From Pseudomonadota bacterium (lineage in GTDB: Bacteria > Pseudomonadota > Gammaproteobacteria > Burkholderiales > SHXO01), in assembly GCA_023430065.1 (NCBI GenBank), contig JAEZCG010000025.1, positions 1-15,615 on the forward strand: a stretch of 15,615 nucleotides of DNA. The letters are read 5' to 3'. Below the pieces are notes generated by a model. That model was not told where the DNA came from. It worked only from the letters and a program-made list of their open reading frames with translations, and ran no database searches. The translations under genes were made by a program, and so were the position numbers. The number at the start of each line of letters is the position of its first letter. Within the stretch, counting starts at the first letter, position 1. Of this stretch, positions 8,004 through 14,909 are shown in pieces.

Positions 8004-8600
8004 ATGATTTCCAGGAAGAGCGCTGCCATCCTCCTCTGCGCCGCGGCCGTCGTCCCCCTGCTGCAGGGATGTCCTGCCGTGTTGGTGGCGGGCGTGGGCA
8101 CGACCGCCGTCGTCGCCGACGACCGCCGCACCACGGGCGTGTTCGTCGAGGACCAGAACATCGAACTGAAGGTTGCCCACGAGGTCGGCAAGAAGTACGG
8201 CAAGACCAATGGCGTGGACGTCCGGGGCACCAGCTTCAACCGCTTCGTCCTGCTCAATGGCGAGGTGCCCAACGAGGAGATCCGCAACGACATCGCCGCC
8301 ATCGCCAGTGCGGTGGAAAACGTGCGCAACGTGCAGAACGAGATCCAGGTCGGACCGCCCACCACCACCCGGCAGAAGGCGGCCGATTCCGCCACCACCT
8401 CGAAAGTCAAGACTGGCCTCCTGCGCGCGCGCGACGTTCAGACCAACCATGTGAAGGTAGTCACGCGCGACAACGTGGTCTACCTGATGGGACTGGTTTC
8501 ACCCGAGGAGGCCGACACGGCGACCGAGATCGCCCGCACCACGGGCGGCGTGGAGAAGGTCGTGCGCGTGTTCGAGATCGAGCAGACGCAACAGCAGTAG
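8004..8600 (+). CDS. dolP: BON-domain outer-membrane lipoprotein (DolP/YraP-like)
   Basis: DolP is an outer-membrane lipoprotein with two BON domains that supports envelope integrity in E. coli. The 198-residue product starts at ATG 8004, three bases after the SIS gene stop, with GGAG upstream. A signal peptide ends in the lipobox L-L-Q-G-C with Cys at residue 23, followed by Pro rather than Asp, so outer-membrane sorting is expected. Two BON repeats follow: the first spans about residues 45-115, including R-F-V-L-L-N-G-E-V, and the second about 125-195, including V-V-Y-L-M-G-L-V-S-P-E-E-A. The tail ends in glutamines. It closes the lpoA-yraN-SIS-dolP block. The family call is firm; the symbol is assigned by structure and synteny. 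Confidence 0.88.
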   Translation: MISRKSAAILLCAAAVVPLLQGCPAVLVAGVGTTAVVADDRRTTGVFVEDQNIELKVAHEVGKKYGKTNGVDVRGTSFNRFVLLNGEVPNEEIRNDIAAIASAVENVRNVQNEIQVGPPTTTRQKAADSATTSKVKTGLLRARDVQTNHVKVVTRDNVVYLMGLVSPEEADTATEIARTTGGVEKVVRVFEIEQTQQQ

Positions 8601-8604
8601 CCTT

Positions 8605-8621
8605 CGCGCGGCATCAGCGCG
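8605..8621. terminator. Weak hairpin between convergent dolP and phrB
   Basis: A 5-bp stem CGCGC/GCGCG with a seven-base loop spans the 13-base gap between the two convergent stop codons and extends into the end of phrB. There is no T-tract on either side, so termination by it alone is doubtful. Confidence 0.25.
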
Positions 8622-10032
8622 GAACGCGCGCGTAGAGGGCGAGCGCTTTCGCGCGCGCCTGGGCATGGTCGACCAGGGGGGCGGGATAATCCGTGCCGAC
8701 GCGCACCCCCGCTGCGCGCTGCGCGCTTGCATCCATCTCCCACGGCGCGTGGATGTGGCGGTCGGATACGCCGGCCAGTTCGGGCACGTACATGCGGATG
8801 AAGGATCCATCCGGGTCGAAGCGCCGCGACTGCGTGACCGGATTGAAGATTCGGAAGTAGGGCTGCGCGTCGCACCCGGTCGATGCCGCCCACTGCCAGC
8901 CGCCGTTGTTGGCGGCCAGATCGAAGTCGTTGAGCTTGCGCGCAAACCAGCGCTCGCCCTTGCGCCAATCCACCAGCAGATCCTTCACCAGGAAGGACGC
9001 GGCGATCATGCGCAGGCGGTTGTGCATGTACCCGGTCCGCTGGAGCTGGCGCATGCCCGCATCCACCAGCGGATAGCCCGTGCGCCCCTCGCACCATGCA
9101 AGGAAGTGTTCCTCGCTGCCCGGATAGCGCAGCGCGTCGTACTCGGGGCGAAAGGCGCGGTCGACCACACGCGGATGGTGGTAGAGGATCATGAAGTAGA
9201 AGTCCCGCCAGATCAGCTCCGAGAGCCAGGTGGCGGCGCCCTCGCCCCCATGCGCGTGCGCCGCGCGCGCCAGCTCGCGGATGGACAGGGTACCGAAGCG
9301 CAGGTGGACCGAGAGGTACGAGGGACCTTTCACGGCAGGATAGTCGCGGCGTTCGCGGTAGGCATCGATGCGCTGCAGGAAGTCGTCGAACAGCCGACGG
9401 GCGCCGCTCGTTCCGACGGGAATGCGCAGCTCGCGCAGGTCGGTGCGCTGAAAACCGATGTCCTCGAGCGATGGCACCTGCGCATCGGTGGCCGGTGCCA
9501 GCGGGCCGCAGCGCTCGCGCACCGGATGCGCCCGGAGGGCATCGGCTTCCAGTCGTGCCAGCCACGCGTTCCGGTATGGCGTGAACACGCTGAACGGCGT
9601 GCCGGCGCGCGTCATCACCTCGTCGCGTTCGAACACCACCTGGTCCTTGAACGTCTCGAAGGCGATTCCGTCGTCGGCCAGCCTGCGCGCGACGTCGAGG
9701 TCGCGGGCGAGGGCGAGCGGCTCGTAATCGCGATTGGCAAACACGGCTTGCGCGCCGAGCGCGTGCGCCAGCGCGGGAATGCGCGCGCGCGCCAGTCCAT
9801 GCTCGACGATGATGCCGCCGCCCAGGCGCTGCAGCGCCTCGCGCAGCTCGATCACGCTTTCCAGGATGAATTCCACGCGGCGGTCGGCGCGATCCGGGAG
9901 TGCGTCGAGAATTTCCGTGTCGAACACGAACACGCAGTGAACGCGCCGCGCCCGGCTCAGCGCCTGCGATAGCGCGGCATGGTCGTCCACCCGCAGGTCG
10001 CGCCGAAACCAGACGAGCGCGCAGTCGAGCAT
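8614..10032 (-). CDS. phrB: Deoxyribodipyrimidine photolyase (class I CPD photolyase)
   Basis: Photolyase uses FADH- and blue/near-UV light to split cyclobutane pyrimidine dimers. Starting at ATG 10032 the product has 472 residues, the same length as E. coli PhrB, beginning at the family's usual place before V-W-F-R-R-D-L-R-V-D-D-H-A-A-L. The N-terminal half is the alpha/beta antenna domain. The C-terminal half carries the FAD-binding signature: W-S-E-L-I-W-R-D-F-Y-F in shadowed form as W-L-S-E-L-I-W-R-D-F-Y, then M-R-Q-L-x-x-T-G-Y-M-H-N-R-x-R-M, and D-x-D-L-A-A-N-N-G-G-W-Q-W with F-N-P-V-x-Q. Its start is 7 bases downstream of the small exported protein, so both are probably transcribed from the promoter near 10372. 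The neighbouring CarH/LitR-like regulator suggests control by light. Confidence 0.97.
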   Translation of the reverse strand: MLDCALVWFRRDLRVDDHAALSQALSRARRVHCVFVFDTEILDALPDRADRRVEFILESVIELREALQRLGGGIIVEHGLARARIPALAHALGAQAVFANRDYEPLALARDLDVARRLADDGIAFETFKDQVVFERDEVMTRAGTPFSVFTPYRNAWLARLEADALRAHPVRERCGPLAPATDAQVPSLEDIGFQRTDLRELRIPVGTSGARRLFDDFLQRIDAYRERRDYPAVKGPSYLSVHLRFGTLSIRELARAAHAHGGEGAATWLSELIWRDFYFMILYHHPRVVDRAFRPEYDALRYPGSEEHFLAWCEGRTGYPLVDAGMRQLQRTGYMHNRLRMIAASFLVKDLLVDWRKGERWFARKLNDFDLAANNGGWQWAASTGCDAQPYFRIFNPVTQSRRFDPDGSFIRMYVPELAGVSDRHIHAPWEMDASAQRAAGVRVGTDYPAPLVDHAQARAKALALYARVPR

Positions 10033-10039
10033 CTTCTGC

Positions 10040-10339
10040 TCAGTGCACGCGCGGTCGCACGCCTGGAACGGACCAGCGCAGCAGCATTCCTCCGTCGTCG
10101 ACCGCCCGCGCATGCAGTGCGAGGTACTCCTGCACGCGGTGCTCCTGTGCCGCCACGGCGTGCGGCATCGGTCCGCTCGCGCGACCCAAGCGGACGTCCG
10201 TGACGACGTCCATGTCGACGGCAGCCAGTCGCCCGACCTCGCGTGCCATGACATCCGGTTCGGGTCCGGCCCAGACGGGCCCGGCCGGCACGCAGGCGAG
10301 TACGGCCGCGGTAATGAGGGTCTTCCGCAACGTCTTCAT
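10040..10339 (-). CDS. Small exported protein of unknown function, upstream of photolyase
   Basis: I do not recognise this 99-residue protein. From ATG 10339 it starts M-K-T-L-R-K-T-L-I-T-A-A, a typical signal peptide with a probable cleavage after V-W-A at residue 24. The mature part, about 75 residues, contains no cysteine. It has an acidic patch (D-M-D-V-V-T-D-V) and a helical stretch rich in Ala, His, Gln and Glu (A-V-A-A-Q-E-H-R-V-Q-E-Y-L-A-L-H-A-R-A), and ends in a basic tail. An upstream in-frame ATG at 10354 is possible but would put five residues before the signal peptide. The strong promoter upstream and 7-base gap to phrB support a real, expressed gene. It could be periplasmic; no ligand motif is seen. 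Confidence 0.7.
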   Translation of the reverse strand: MKTLRKTLITAAVLACVPAGPVWAGPEPDVMAREVGRLAAVDMDVVTDVRLGRASGPMPHAVAAQEHRVQEYLALHARAVDDGGMLLRWSVPGVRPRVH

Positions 10340-10371
10340 GTTTGTCCTAGGCAACTTGATTGCCGAAGGCT

Positions 10372-10401
10372 AGAATAGTCACCATCACGACTGGTTGTCA
10401 A
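10372..10401 (-). promoter_or_regulatory. Promoter of the small exported protein - phrB operon
   Basis: The minus strand shows a consensus TTGACA (10401-10396), an 18-base spacer and TATTCT (10377-10372), predicting a start near 10365 and a leader of about 26 bases. The -35 box abuts the inverted repeat at 10401-10419, as expected for a regulated promoter. Confidence 0.75.
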
Positions 10402-10419
10402 ATTGTGTCCTGGACAATT
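10401..10419. promoter_or_regulatory. Candidate operator for the divergent MerR-type regulator
   Basis: AATTGT-N7-ACAATT forms a 19-base inverted repeat between merR and the divergent phrB operon. A second, overlapping pair (TTGTC at 10395, GACAA at 10413) shares part of it. It touches the -35 box of the divergent promoter and ends 12 bases before the regulator's ATG, so one bound dimer or tetramer could control both directions. It does not match the TGTACA-type sites known for some LitR relatives, so the assignment is positional. Confidence 0.55.
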
Positions 10420-10430
10420 ACTGCCGAAGC

Positions 10431-11366
10431 ATGCAACCGACCCTACAAACGCTTGACCTGACCATCGGGGCGGTCGAACGCGAAACGGGGCTATCGAAGG
10501 ACATCCTGCGCATGTGGGAGCGGCGCTACGGGTTTCCCGACCCCCGCCGCGACGCCCACGGCGAACGGATCTACCCGCTCGAGCAGGTGGACAAGCTGCG
10601 CCTGGTGAAGCGGCTCATGGATCAGGGCCACCGACCCGGCAAGATCATCGGGCGACCGGCTGCGGAGCTCATGGTGCTGGCCAGCGTGCGGCCGCGGCCG
10701 GCCGCGTTGCGCCAGGAACTCGAGATCGTTCTCGGGTTGATACGCACCCATCAGCTGGCAGAGCTGCACCGGCACTTGTCGCAAACCCTGATGCGCCAGG
10801 GGCTGCACGCGTTCGTCATGGAAACCGTCGCGCCATTGAACGAGGCGGTGGGCGAGGCGTGGATGCGCGGCGAGTTCGCCGTGTTCGAGGAGCATCTCTA
10901 CACCGAGCGGATCCAGAACCTGCTGCGCAATGCCGTGAGCTCCATCCAGCCGCAGCAGGGCCGCGCGCCGCGCGTGCTGCTCACCTCGTTCCCGCAGGAG
11001 CCCCACGGACTCGGGCTGTTGATGGTCGAGGCACTGCTCGCGCTCGAAGGTGCATCCTGCATTCCCCTCGGGACCGAGATGCCTCTTCAGGAAATCGCAC
11101 GCGCGGCACAGGCCCACCACGCCGACGTGGTGGCCCTGTCCTTCAGCGGCGCCTTCAACGAGAAGCAGGCGGCGCAAGGATTAAGCGAACTGCGCGAGCT
11201 GCTGCCAGCCGGCACGGCCATATGGGCGGGCGGTGCAGGACTGGCGCGCCTGCGGCGTCCGCTCGCGGGAGTGGAAATCATCCTCGATCTCGACGAGTTG
11301 GGCGATCGCGTCAAGGCGTGGCGGGCCCTGAACGCATCCCAACGCGTCGATGATGGCACCCCTTGA
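10431..11366 (+). CDS. MerR-type regulator with cobalamin-binding domain (CarH/LitR photoreceptor family)
   Basis: CarH/LitR regulators bind adenosylcobalamin, repress DNA in the dark as tetramers and release it on illumination. From ATG 10431 the product has 311 residues. The N-terminal MerR winged helix is at about residues 10-72 (T-I-G-A-V-E-R-E-T-G, M-W-E-R-R-Y-G-F-P). The light-sensing helical bundle carries the W-x9-E-H signature exactly (W144, E154, H155). The B12 fold shows E-P-H-G-L-G with the cobalt-ligand candidate H192, then L-S-F-S-G and G-G-A-G. The residue after the Trp is Met145, where Thermus CarH has His132, the ligand formed on illumination. A TTG start at 10395 is possible but would run through the divergent promoter. 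The divergent photolyase operon and intervening inverted repeat suggest autoregulation and photolyase control. Confidence 0.92.
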   Translation: MQPTLQTLDLTIGAVERETGLSKDILRMWERRYGFPDPRRDAHGERIYPLEQVDKLRLVKRLMDQGHRPGKIIGRPAAELMVLASVRPRPAALRQELEIVLGLIRTHQLAELHRHLSQTLMRQGLHAFVMETVAPLNEAVGEAWMRGEFAVFEEHLYTERIQNLLRNAVSSIQPQQGRAPRVLLTSFPQEPHGLGLLMVEALLALEGASCIPLGTEMPLQEIARAAQAHHADVVALSFSGAFNEKQAAQGLSELRELLPAGTAIWAGGAGLARLRRPLAGVEIILDLDELGDRVKAWRALNASQRVDDGTP

Positions 11367-11380
11367 ACCGAACATAGAAA

Positions 11381-11417
11381 TCGGCCGCGCAAGGCGTGCC
11401 TGGTGGCGTGCGGCCGA
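11381..11417. repeat. Inverted repeat after the MerR-type gene
   Basis: TCGGCCGC (11381-11388) and GCGGCCGA (11410-11417) are perfectly complementary across a 21-base loop, beginning 15 bases after the regulator stop. It may help end the regulator transcript, but no T-tract follows. The rest of 11418-11550 shows no gene or recognisable element. Confidence 0.4.
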
Positions 11418-11553
11418 GCGACGTGGTCGCGCAAGTGGGTGTTCACCCGGCACGACGCCAAATTCGGCTCGGACCGCCGGCGGCGAGACGACGAGCGCCC
11501 ACGGTACCAGCGAATCACACGGGAGCGGCACGGCGCACGCTCTCACACGCGGC

Positions 11554-11562
11554 TGATATACT
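11554..11562 (+). promoter_or_regulatory. Extended -10 promoter for the diiron protein gene
   Basis: TGA-TATACT forms a good extended -10 element, predicting a start near 11569 and an unusually long leader of about 170 bases before the ATG at 11740. No clear -35 hexamer is seen. The inverted repeat found upstream of the MerR-type gene is not repeated here. Confidence 0.55.
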
Positions 11563-11593
11563 GCGCGGCCCTTTGCAGAGGCCGGCGCGATGT

Positions 11594-11667
11594 GCCGCCG
11601 GTTTCTCAGGGAACTGCCGGCGGCCTTCCCGGCTCTCAGCCCAGGCCGCCGACTGATCGCTCGGCGG
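11594..11667 (+). other. Structured 5' leader with two hairpins and alternative pairing
   Basis: Within the leader of the diiron gene, GCCGCCGG (11594-11601) pairs perfectly with CCGGCGGC (11617-11624) around a 15-base loop, and CCGCCGA (11646-11652) pairs with TCGGCGG (11661-11667) around an 8-base loop. Segment 2 can also pair over six bases with segment 3, giving mutually exclusive folds. No T-tract follows and no known riboswitch class is recognised. An open frame through the leader in phase with the gene has no protein features and is taken as non-coding. Confidence 0.4.
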
Positions 11668-11739
11668 TCGGTCCTGCGGCGCGCCCGATCTCCACACATC
11701 ATTGCGACCCCACCCCCCTTGCACTCCAGGCCCACGAGC

Positions 11740-12600
11740 ATGAGCGAGATGTTGTATCCGGAACTGTTCAAATCGCTCGAGGCGTTGCGCTGGAACATGG
11801 CGCGCGATATCCCCTGGGACGACTTCGACCCCGGCCGTCTGAGCGAGGAACAGGCGCTGACGGTGAAGATGAACGCCATCACCGAGTGGGCGGCGCTGCC
11901 GGCGACCGAGATGTTCCTGCGCGATAACCGGCACGACAGCGATTTCTCCGCCTTCATGTCCGTGTGGTTCTTCGAGGAGCAGAAGCATTCGCTGGTGCTG
12001 ATGGAATACCTGCGGCGCTTCCGGCCGGACCTGCTGCCGACCGAGGAGGAATTGCACGCGGTGCGCTTCGAGTTCGACCCGGCGCCGCCGCTCGAGACGC
12101 TGATGCTGCACTTCTGCGGCGAGATCCGCCTCAACCACTGGTATCGGTGCGCCGCCCAATGGCACACGGAGCCGGTCATCCGGCACATCTACGAGCTGAT
12201 TGCGCGCGACGAGGCCCGCCATGCCGGGGCGTACCGCCAGTACATGAAGCGCGCCTTGCGACAGCACGGCGAGCGCGCGCGCGCAGCGTTCTGCCGCATC
12301 GGCATGCTCATGGCGAACAGCCAGCGCAGCGCCAAGGCGCTTCACCCGACCAATCTGCACGTGAACCAGACACTGTATCCGCAGGACACGGTGCAGAGCC
12401 GCCTGCCCGATCCACAGTGGCTGGAGCGCTGGCTCGACGGCCAGATCGCCTTCGACCGCGAATGGGAATCGCGGGTGGTGAGGATGATCCTGCAGAACCT
12501 GTCGCAACTGTTCGAGCGCGAGCTGCGATCGGTACAGGAACTCAACCGCTACCGCAAGGAGTTGGCCGTGCGCGCCGCTCCCTCCAGCACTGTGGCCTGA
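11740..12600 (+). CDS. Diiron ferritin-like protein, acyl-ACP desaturase-like
   Basis: The 286-residue, all-helical product carries a carboxylate-bridged diiron site: helix pairs with E-E-Q-K-H (E80, H83) and D-E-A-R-H (E158, H161), plus single glutamates E57 (or E49) and E128 at the spacing expected of a four-helix bundle. The E-E-x-x-H ... D-E-x-R-H pattern resembles soluble acyl-ACP desaturases, which insert double bonds with O2, rather than storage ferritins. The substrate is unknown, and a hydroxylase or oxidase is equally possible. ATG 11740 (M-S-E-M-L-Y-P-E-L-F) is chosen because upstream codons look non-coding; a second ATG lies three codons on. It has its own promoter and long leader, and follows the CarH/LitR-like gene, whose relatives in other proteobacteria control desaturases. 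The C-terminal part (about residues 180-286) shows no other recognised domain. Confidence 0.8.
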   Translation: MSEMLYPELFKSLEALRWNMARDIPWDDFDPGRLSEEQALTVKMNAITEWAALPATEMFLRDNRHDSDFSAFMSVWFFEEQKHSLVLMEYLRRFRPDLLPTEEELHAVRFEFDPAPPLETLMLHFCGEIRLNHWYRCAAQWHTEPVIRHIYELIARDEARHAGAYRQYMKRALRQHGERARAAFCRIGMLMANSQRSAKALHPTNLHVNQTLYPQDTVQSRLPDPQWLERWLDGQIAFDREWESRVVRMILQNLSQLFERELRSVQELNRYRKELAVRAAPSSTVA

Positions 12601-12647
12601 GGGCGCATCGCGTCGGGCCGTGGACGGGTTATGATCGTCCCGAGCCC

Positions 12648-13130
12648 ATGCATCCACCCGAGTTCGAGCGCAAGATCGTTCCGCCCACGGCCGCGACCGC
12701 TGCGGCAGCCGCGCTCGCGCGACCGCTGGTGTTCACCAATGGCGTGTTCGACATCCTGCACCGCGGCCACGCCACCTACCTGGCGCAGGCCCGCGCACTG
12801 GGCGCGTCCCTGGTCGTCGCATTGAATACCGACGCCTCGGTGAAGCGGCTGCGCAAGGCACCCGATCGCCCCATCAATCCGCTGGCGGATCGCGCCGCGC
12901 TCATCGCGGCCCTCGAGGCGGTCGACCTGGTGACGTGGTTCGACGAGGACACTCCGTTGCAGATGATCCTCGCGCTGCATCCCGACGTGCTGGTCAAGGG
13001 CGGGGACTGGCCCGTCGAGCACATCGTCGGCGCGCCGGAGGTGATGGCGTGGGGCGGACAGGTGCACGCCATCCCGTTCCTGCACGAGCGCTCCACCACC
13101 GCAACCCTGGCCCGCATCCGGGGCCACTGA
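12648..13130 (+). CDS. rfaE2: D-glycero-beta-D-manno-heptose 1-phosphate adenylyltransferase (stand-alone RfaE domain II)
   Basis: This enzyme transfers AMP from ATP to heptose 1-phosphate, forming the ADP-heptose precursor of the LPS inner core. In E. coli it is the C-terminal domain of HldE; here it is a separate 160-residue protein, as is common in betaproteobacteria. The nucleotidyltransferase signature F-T-N-G-V-F-D-I-L-H-R-G-H (HxGH at residues 38-41) is clear, as are A-L-N-T-D-A-S-V-K-R-L, P-D-V-L-V-K-G-G-D-W and the C-terminal E-R-S-T-T-A-T-L. ATG 12648 is the start in frame; an ATG at 12631 is in another frame. It lies 47 bases after the diiron gene. The SIS isomerase at 7411 could supply the same pathway. 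No ribosome binding site stands out. Confidence 0.95.
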   Translation: MHPPEFERKIVPPTAATAAAAALARPLVFTNGVFDILHRGHATYLAQARALGASLVVALNTDASVKRLRKAPDRPINPLADRAALIAALEAVDLVTWFDEDTPLQMILALHPDVLVKGGDWPVEHIVGAPEVMAWGGQVHAIPFLHERSTTATLARIRGH

Positions 13131-13159
13131 CTCTGCCTCCGCGCAGTGCGCGCATCCCC

Positions 13160-14902
13160 ATGCTCAATACCCGACCCGGCTTCTGGCGCGACCTCTGGGC
13201 GCTGATCCACCCCTACTGGGCTTCCGAGGAGAAGGGACGCGCCTGGGCGCTGCTGCTCGGCGTGATCGCCCTCACGCTCGCCATCGTCTACATGGAGGTG
13301 CAGTTCAACCGGTGGAACAACGCCTTCTTCAACTCGCTGCAGAACAAGGACCAGGCCGCGTTCTTCCAGCTGATGGGCCGATTCGCCGTGCTGGCGGCCA
13401 TCTACATCGTGCTCTACATCTACAGCGTGTACGTCAACCAGTGGCTGCAGATTCGCTGGCGCCGCTGGCTCACCGACCGATACATGCGCGAGTGGCTGCA
13501 CGAGCGCACCTACTATCGCATGCAGCTGACGGGCAGCAGCACCGACAACCCGGACCAGCGGATCGCCGAGGACCTCAAGCTGTTCGTCGAGAGCACGCTG
13601 GACCTCGTCCTCGGCGGTCTCAACGCCGTGGTCACCCTGTTCGCCTTCCTCGCCATCCTGTGGGGACTGTCCGGCGCGCTGCAGTTCACCTGGCAGGGGC
13701 AGACCTACGAGATCTACGGGTACATGGTGTGGGTAGCGCTCGCCTACGCCCTGATTGGCACCTGGCTCACGCACAAGGTGGGCAAACGCCTCATTCCCCT
13801 GCAGTACGACCAGCAGCGCTACGAGGCCGACTTCCGCTACAACCTGGTGCGCTTCCGGGAGAACATGGAGGGCGTGGCGCTCTATCGCGGCGAGCACGGC
13901 GAACTGGAGGGTTTCCGCTCGCGCTTCAAGCAGGTCGCCGACAACTGGTGGGCGATCATGAAGCGCATCAAGCTGCTCAACACCTTCCGCTACGGCTACA
14001 ACCAGGCGGCAATCGTCTTCCCCTACCTGGTCACGGCGCCACGCTACTTCTCCGGGAAGTTCACCCTGGGAGACCTCACCCAGACCGCCGGTGCCTTCGG
14101 CCAGGTGCAGGGCTCGCTGAGCTGGTTCATCAACGTCTATCTGCTGTTCGCCAGCTGGAAGGCGACGGTCGACCGGCTCACCGGCTTTCACCGCTCGGTG
14201 GTACGTGCACAGGAGGACCGGTTGGCAAGTCCGGGGGTCGCAACCGTCGCCGGCGACGCAGAGTCGCTGACCCTCGAGCATGTCGACCTGCTGTTGCCCA
14301 ATGGCCGCACGCTGCTCGCCGATGCCACCGTCACGGTCGAGCCGGGCTCACGCGTTCTCGTGCGCGGGGCATCCGGCACCGGCAAGAGCACCCTGTTCCG
14401 CGCCATCGCCGGCATCTGGCCGTTCGGCACGGGGCACGTTCGCCTGCCGCGCGAGTTCCGCGCGCTGTTCCTGCCGCAGCGCCCGTACTTCCCCCTCGGC
14501 AGCCTGCGCACGGCGGTGTGCTACCCGGCGCTGACCGGCGAGTTTTCGGACACGCAGATCAAGGAGGCACTGGCCGACGTCGGGCTGGCCCATCTGGGGG
14601 AACGCCTGGACGAGGAGGCCAACTGGTCGATGCAGCTCTCCGGCGGCGAGCAGCAGCGGGTGGCGTTCGCACGAGCGCTGTTGTTGCAGCCGCGCTGGCT
14701 GTTCCTGGACGAGGCGACCTCCGCGCTGGACGAGGATGCGCAGGCGCACCTGCACGATCTGCTCGCACGACGGCTCACGCACACGACCATCGTCAGCATC
14801 GCCCACCGTCCGGGCGTGGCGCAGTTCCACGACCGCACCATCGAACTCGCGCTCGATCAGAGCGGGCGCGGCGCGCTGCGCAGCGACCGCGCAGCCGGCT
14901 GA
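13160..14902 (+). CDS. ABC transporter, fused permease and ATPase (SbmA/BacA-like, YddA/Rv1819c type)
   Basis: The 580-residue half-transporter fuses an SbmA/BacA-like membrane domain (about residues 1-360; hydrophobic helices include A-L-L-L-G-V-I-A-L-T-L and F-A-V-L-A-A-I-Y-I-V-L-Y) to an ATPase domain. The ATPase has Walker A G-A-S-G-T-G-K-S-T (about residue 403), the Q-loop L-P-Q-R-P-Y-F, signature L-S-G-G-E-Q-Q-R (about 493), Walker B W-L-F-L-D-E-A-T-S-A-L-D (about 514) and switch H in S-I-A-H-R. Relatives include E. coli YddA and mycobacterial Rv1819c, which imports cobalamin and antimicrobial peptides. The substrate here is unknown. ATG 13160 is chosen because no other in-frame start is near; no ribosome binding site is evident. 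It lies 29 bases after rfaE2 and ends four bases before the convergent SPOR gene. Confidence 0.92.
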   Translation: MLNTRPGFWRDLWALIHPYWASEEKGRAWALLLGVIALTLAIVYMEVQFNRWNNAFFNSLQNKDQAAFFQLMGRFAVLAAIYIVLYIYSVYVNQWLQIRWRRWLTDRYMREWLHERTYYRMQLTGSSTDNPDQRIAEDLKLFVESTLDLVLGGLNAVVTLFAFLAILWGLSGALQFTWQGQTYEIYGYMVWVALAYALIGTWLTHKVGKRLIPLQYDQQRYEADFRYNLVRFRENMEGVALYRGEHGELEGFRSRFKQVADNWWAIMKRIKLLNTFRYGYNQAAIVFPYLVTAPRYFSGKFTLGDLTQTAGAFGQVQGSLSWFINVYLLFASWKATVDRLTGFHRSVVRAQEDRLASPGVATVAGDAESLTLEHVDLLLPNGRTLLADATVTVEPGSRVLVRGASGTGKSTLFRAIAGIWPFGTGHVRLPREFRALFLPQRPYFPLGSLRTAVCYPALTGEFSDTQIKEALADVGLAHLGERLDEEANWSMQLSGGEQQRVAFARALLLQPRWLFLDEATSALDEDAQAHLHDLLARRLTHTTIVSIAHRPGVAQFHDRTIELALDQSGRGALRSDRAAG

Positions 14903-14909
14903 GCGCTCA
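14900..14909. repeat. Perfect 10-base palindrome holding both convergent stop codons
   Basis: TGAGCGCTCA contains the TGA of the ABC gene and, on the minus strand, the TGA of the SPOR-domain gene. With only four bases between the genes there is no room for a conventional terminator in the gap. It is likely a coincidence of two facing TGA codons around GCGC. Confidence 0.5.

Noticed and set aside
10395..10430. Upstream TTG start for the MerR-type regulator
   Set aside because: It would add 12 residues not seen in the family and run through the divergent -35 box and the inverted repeat; ATG 10431 gives a normal MerR N-terminus.
12630..12635. TATGAT as a -10 box before rfaE2
   Set aside because: No -35 box or TGn extension accompanies it, and it would leave a leader of only about six bases; a single hexamer match is expected by chance.
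12776..14281. Minus-strand open frame of 501 codons
   Set aside because: Mirror of rfaE2 and the ABC gene; composition-driven, without motifs.
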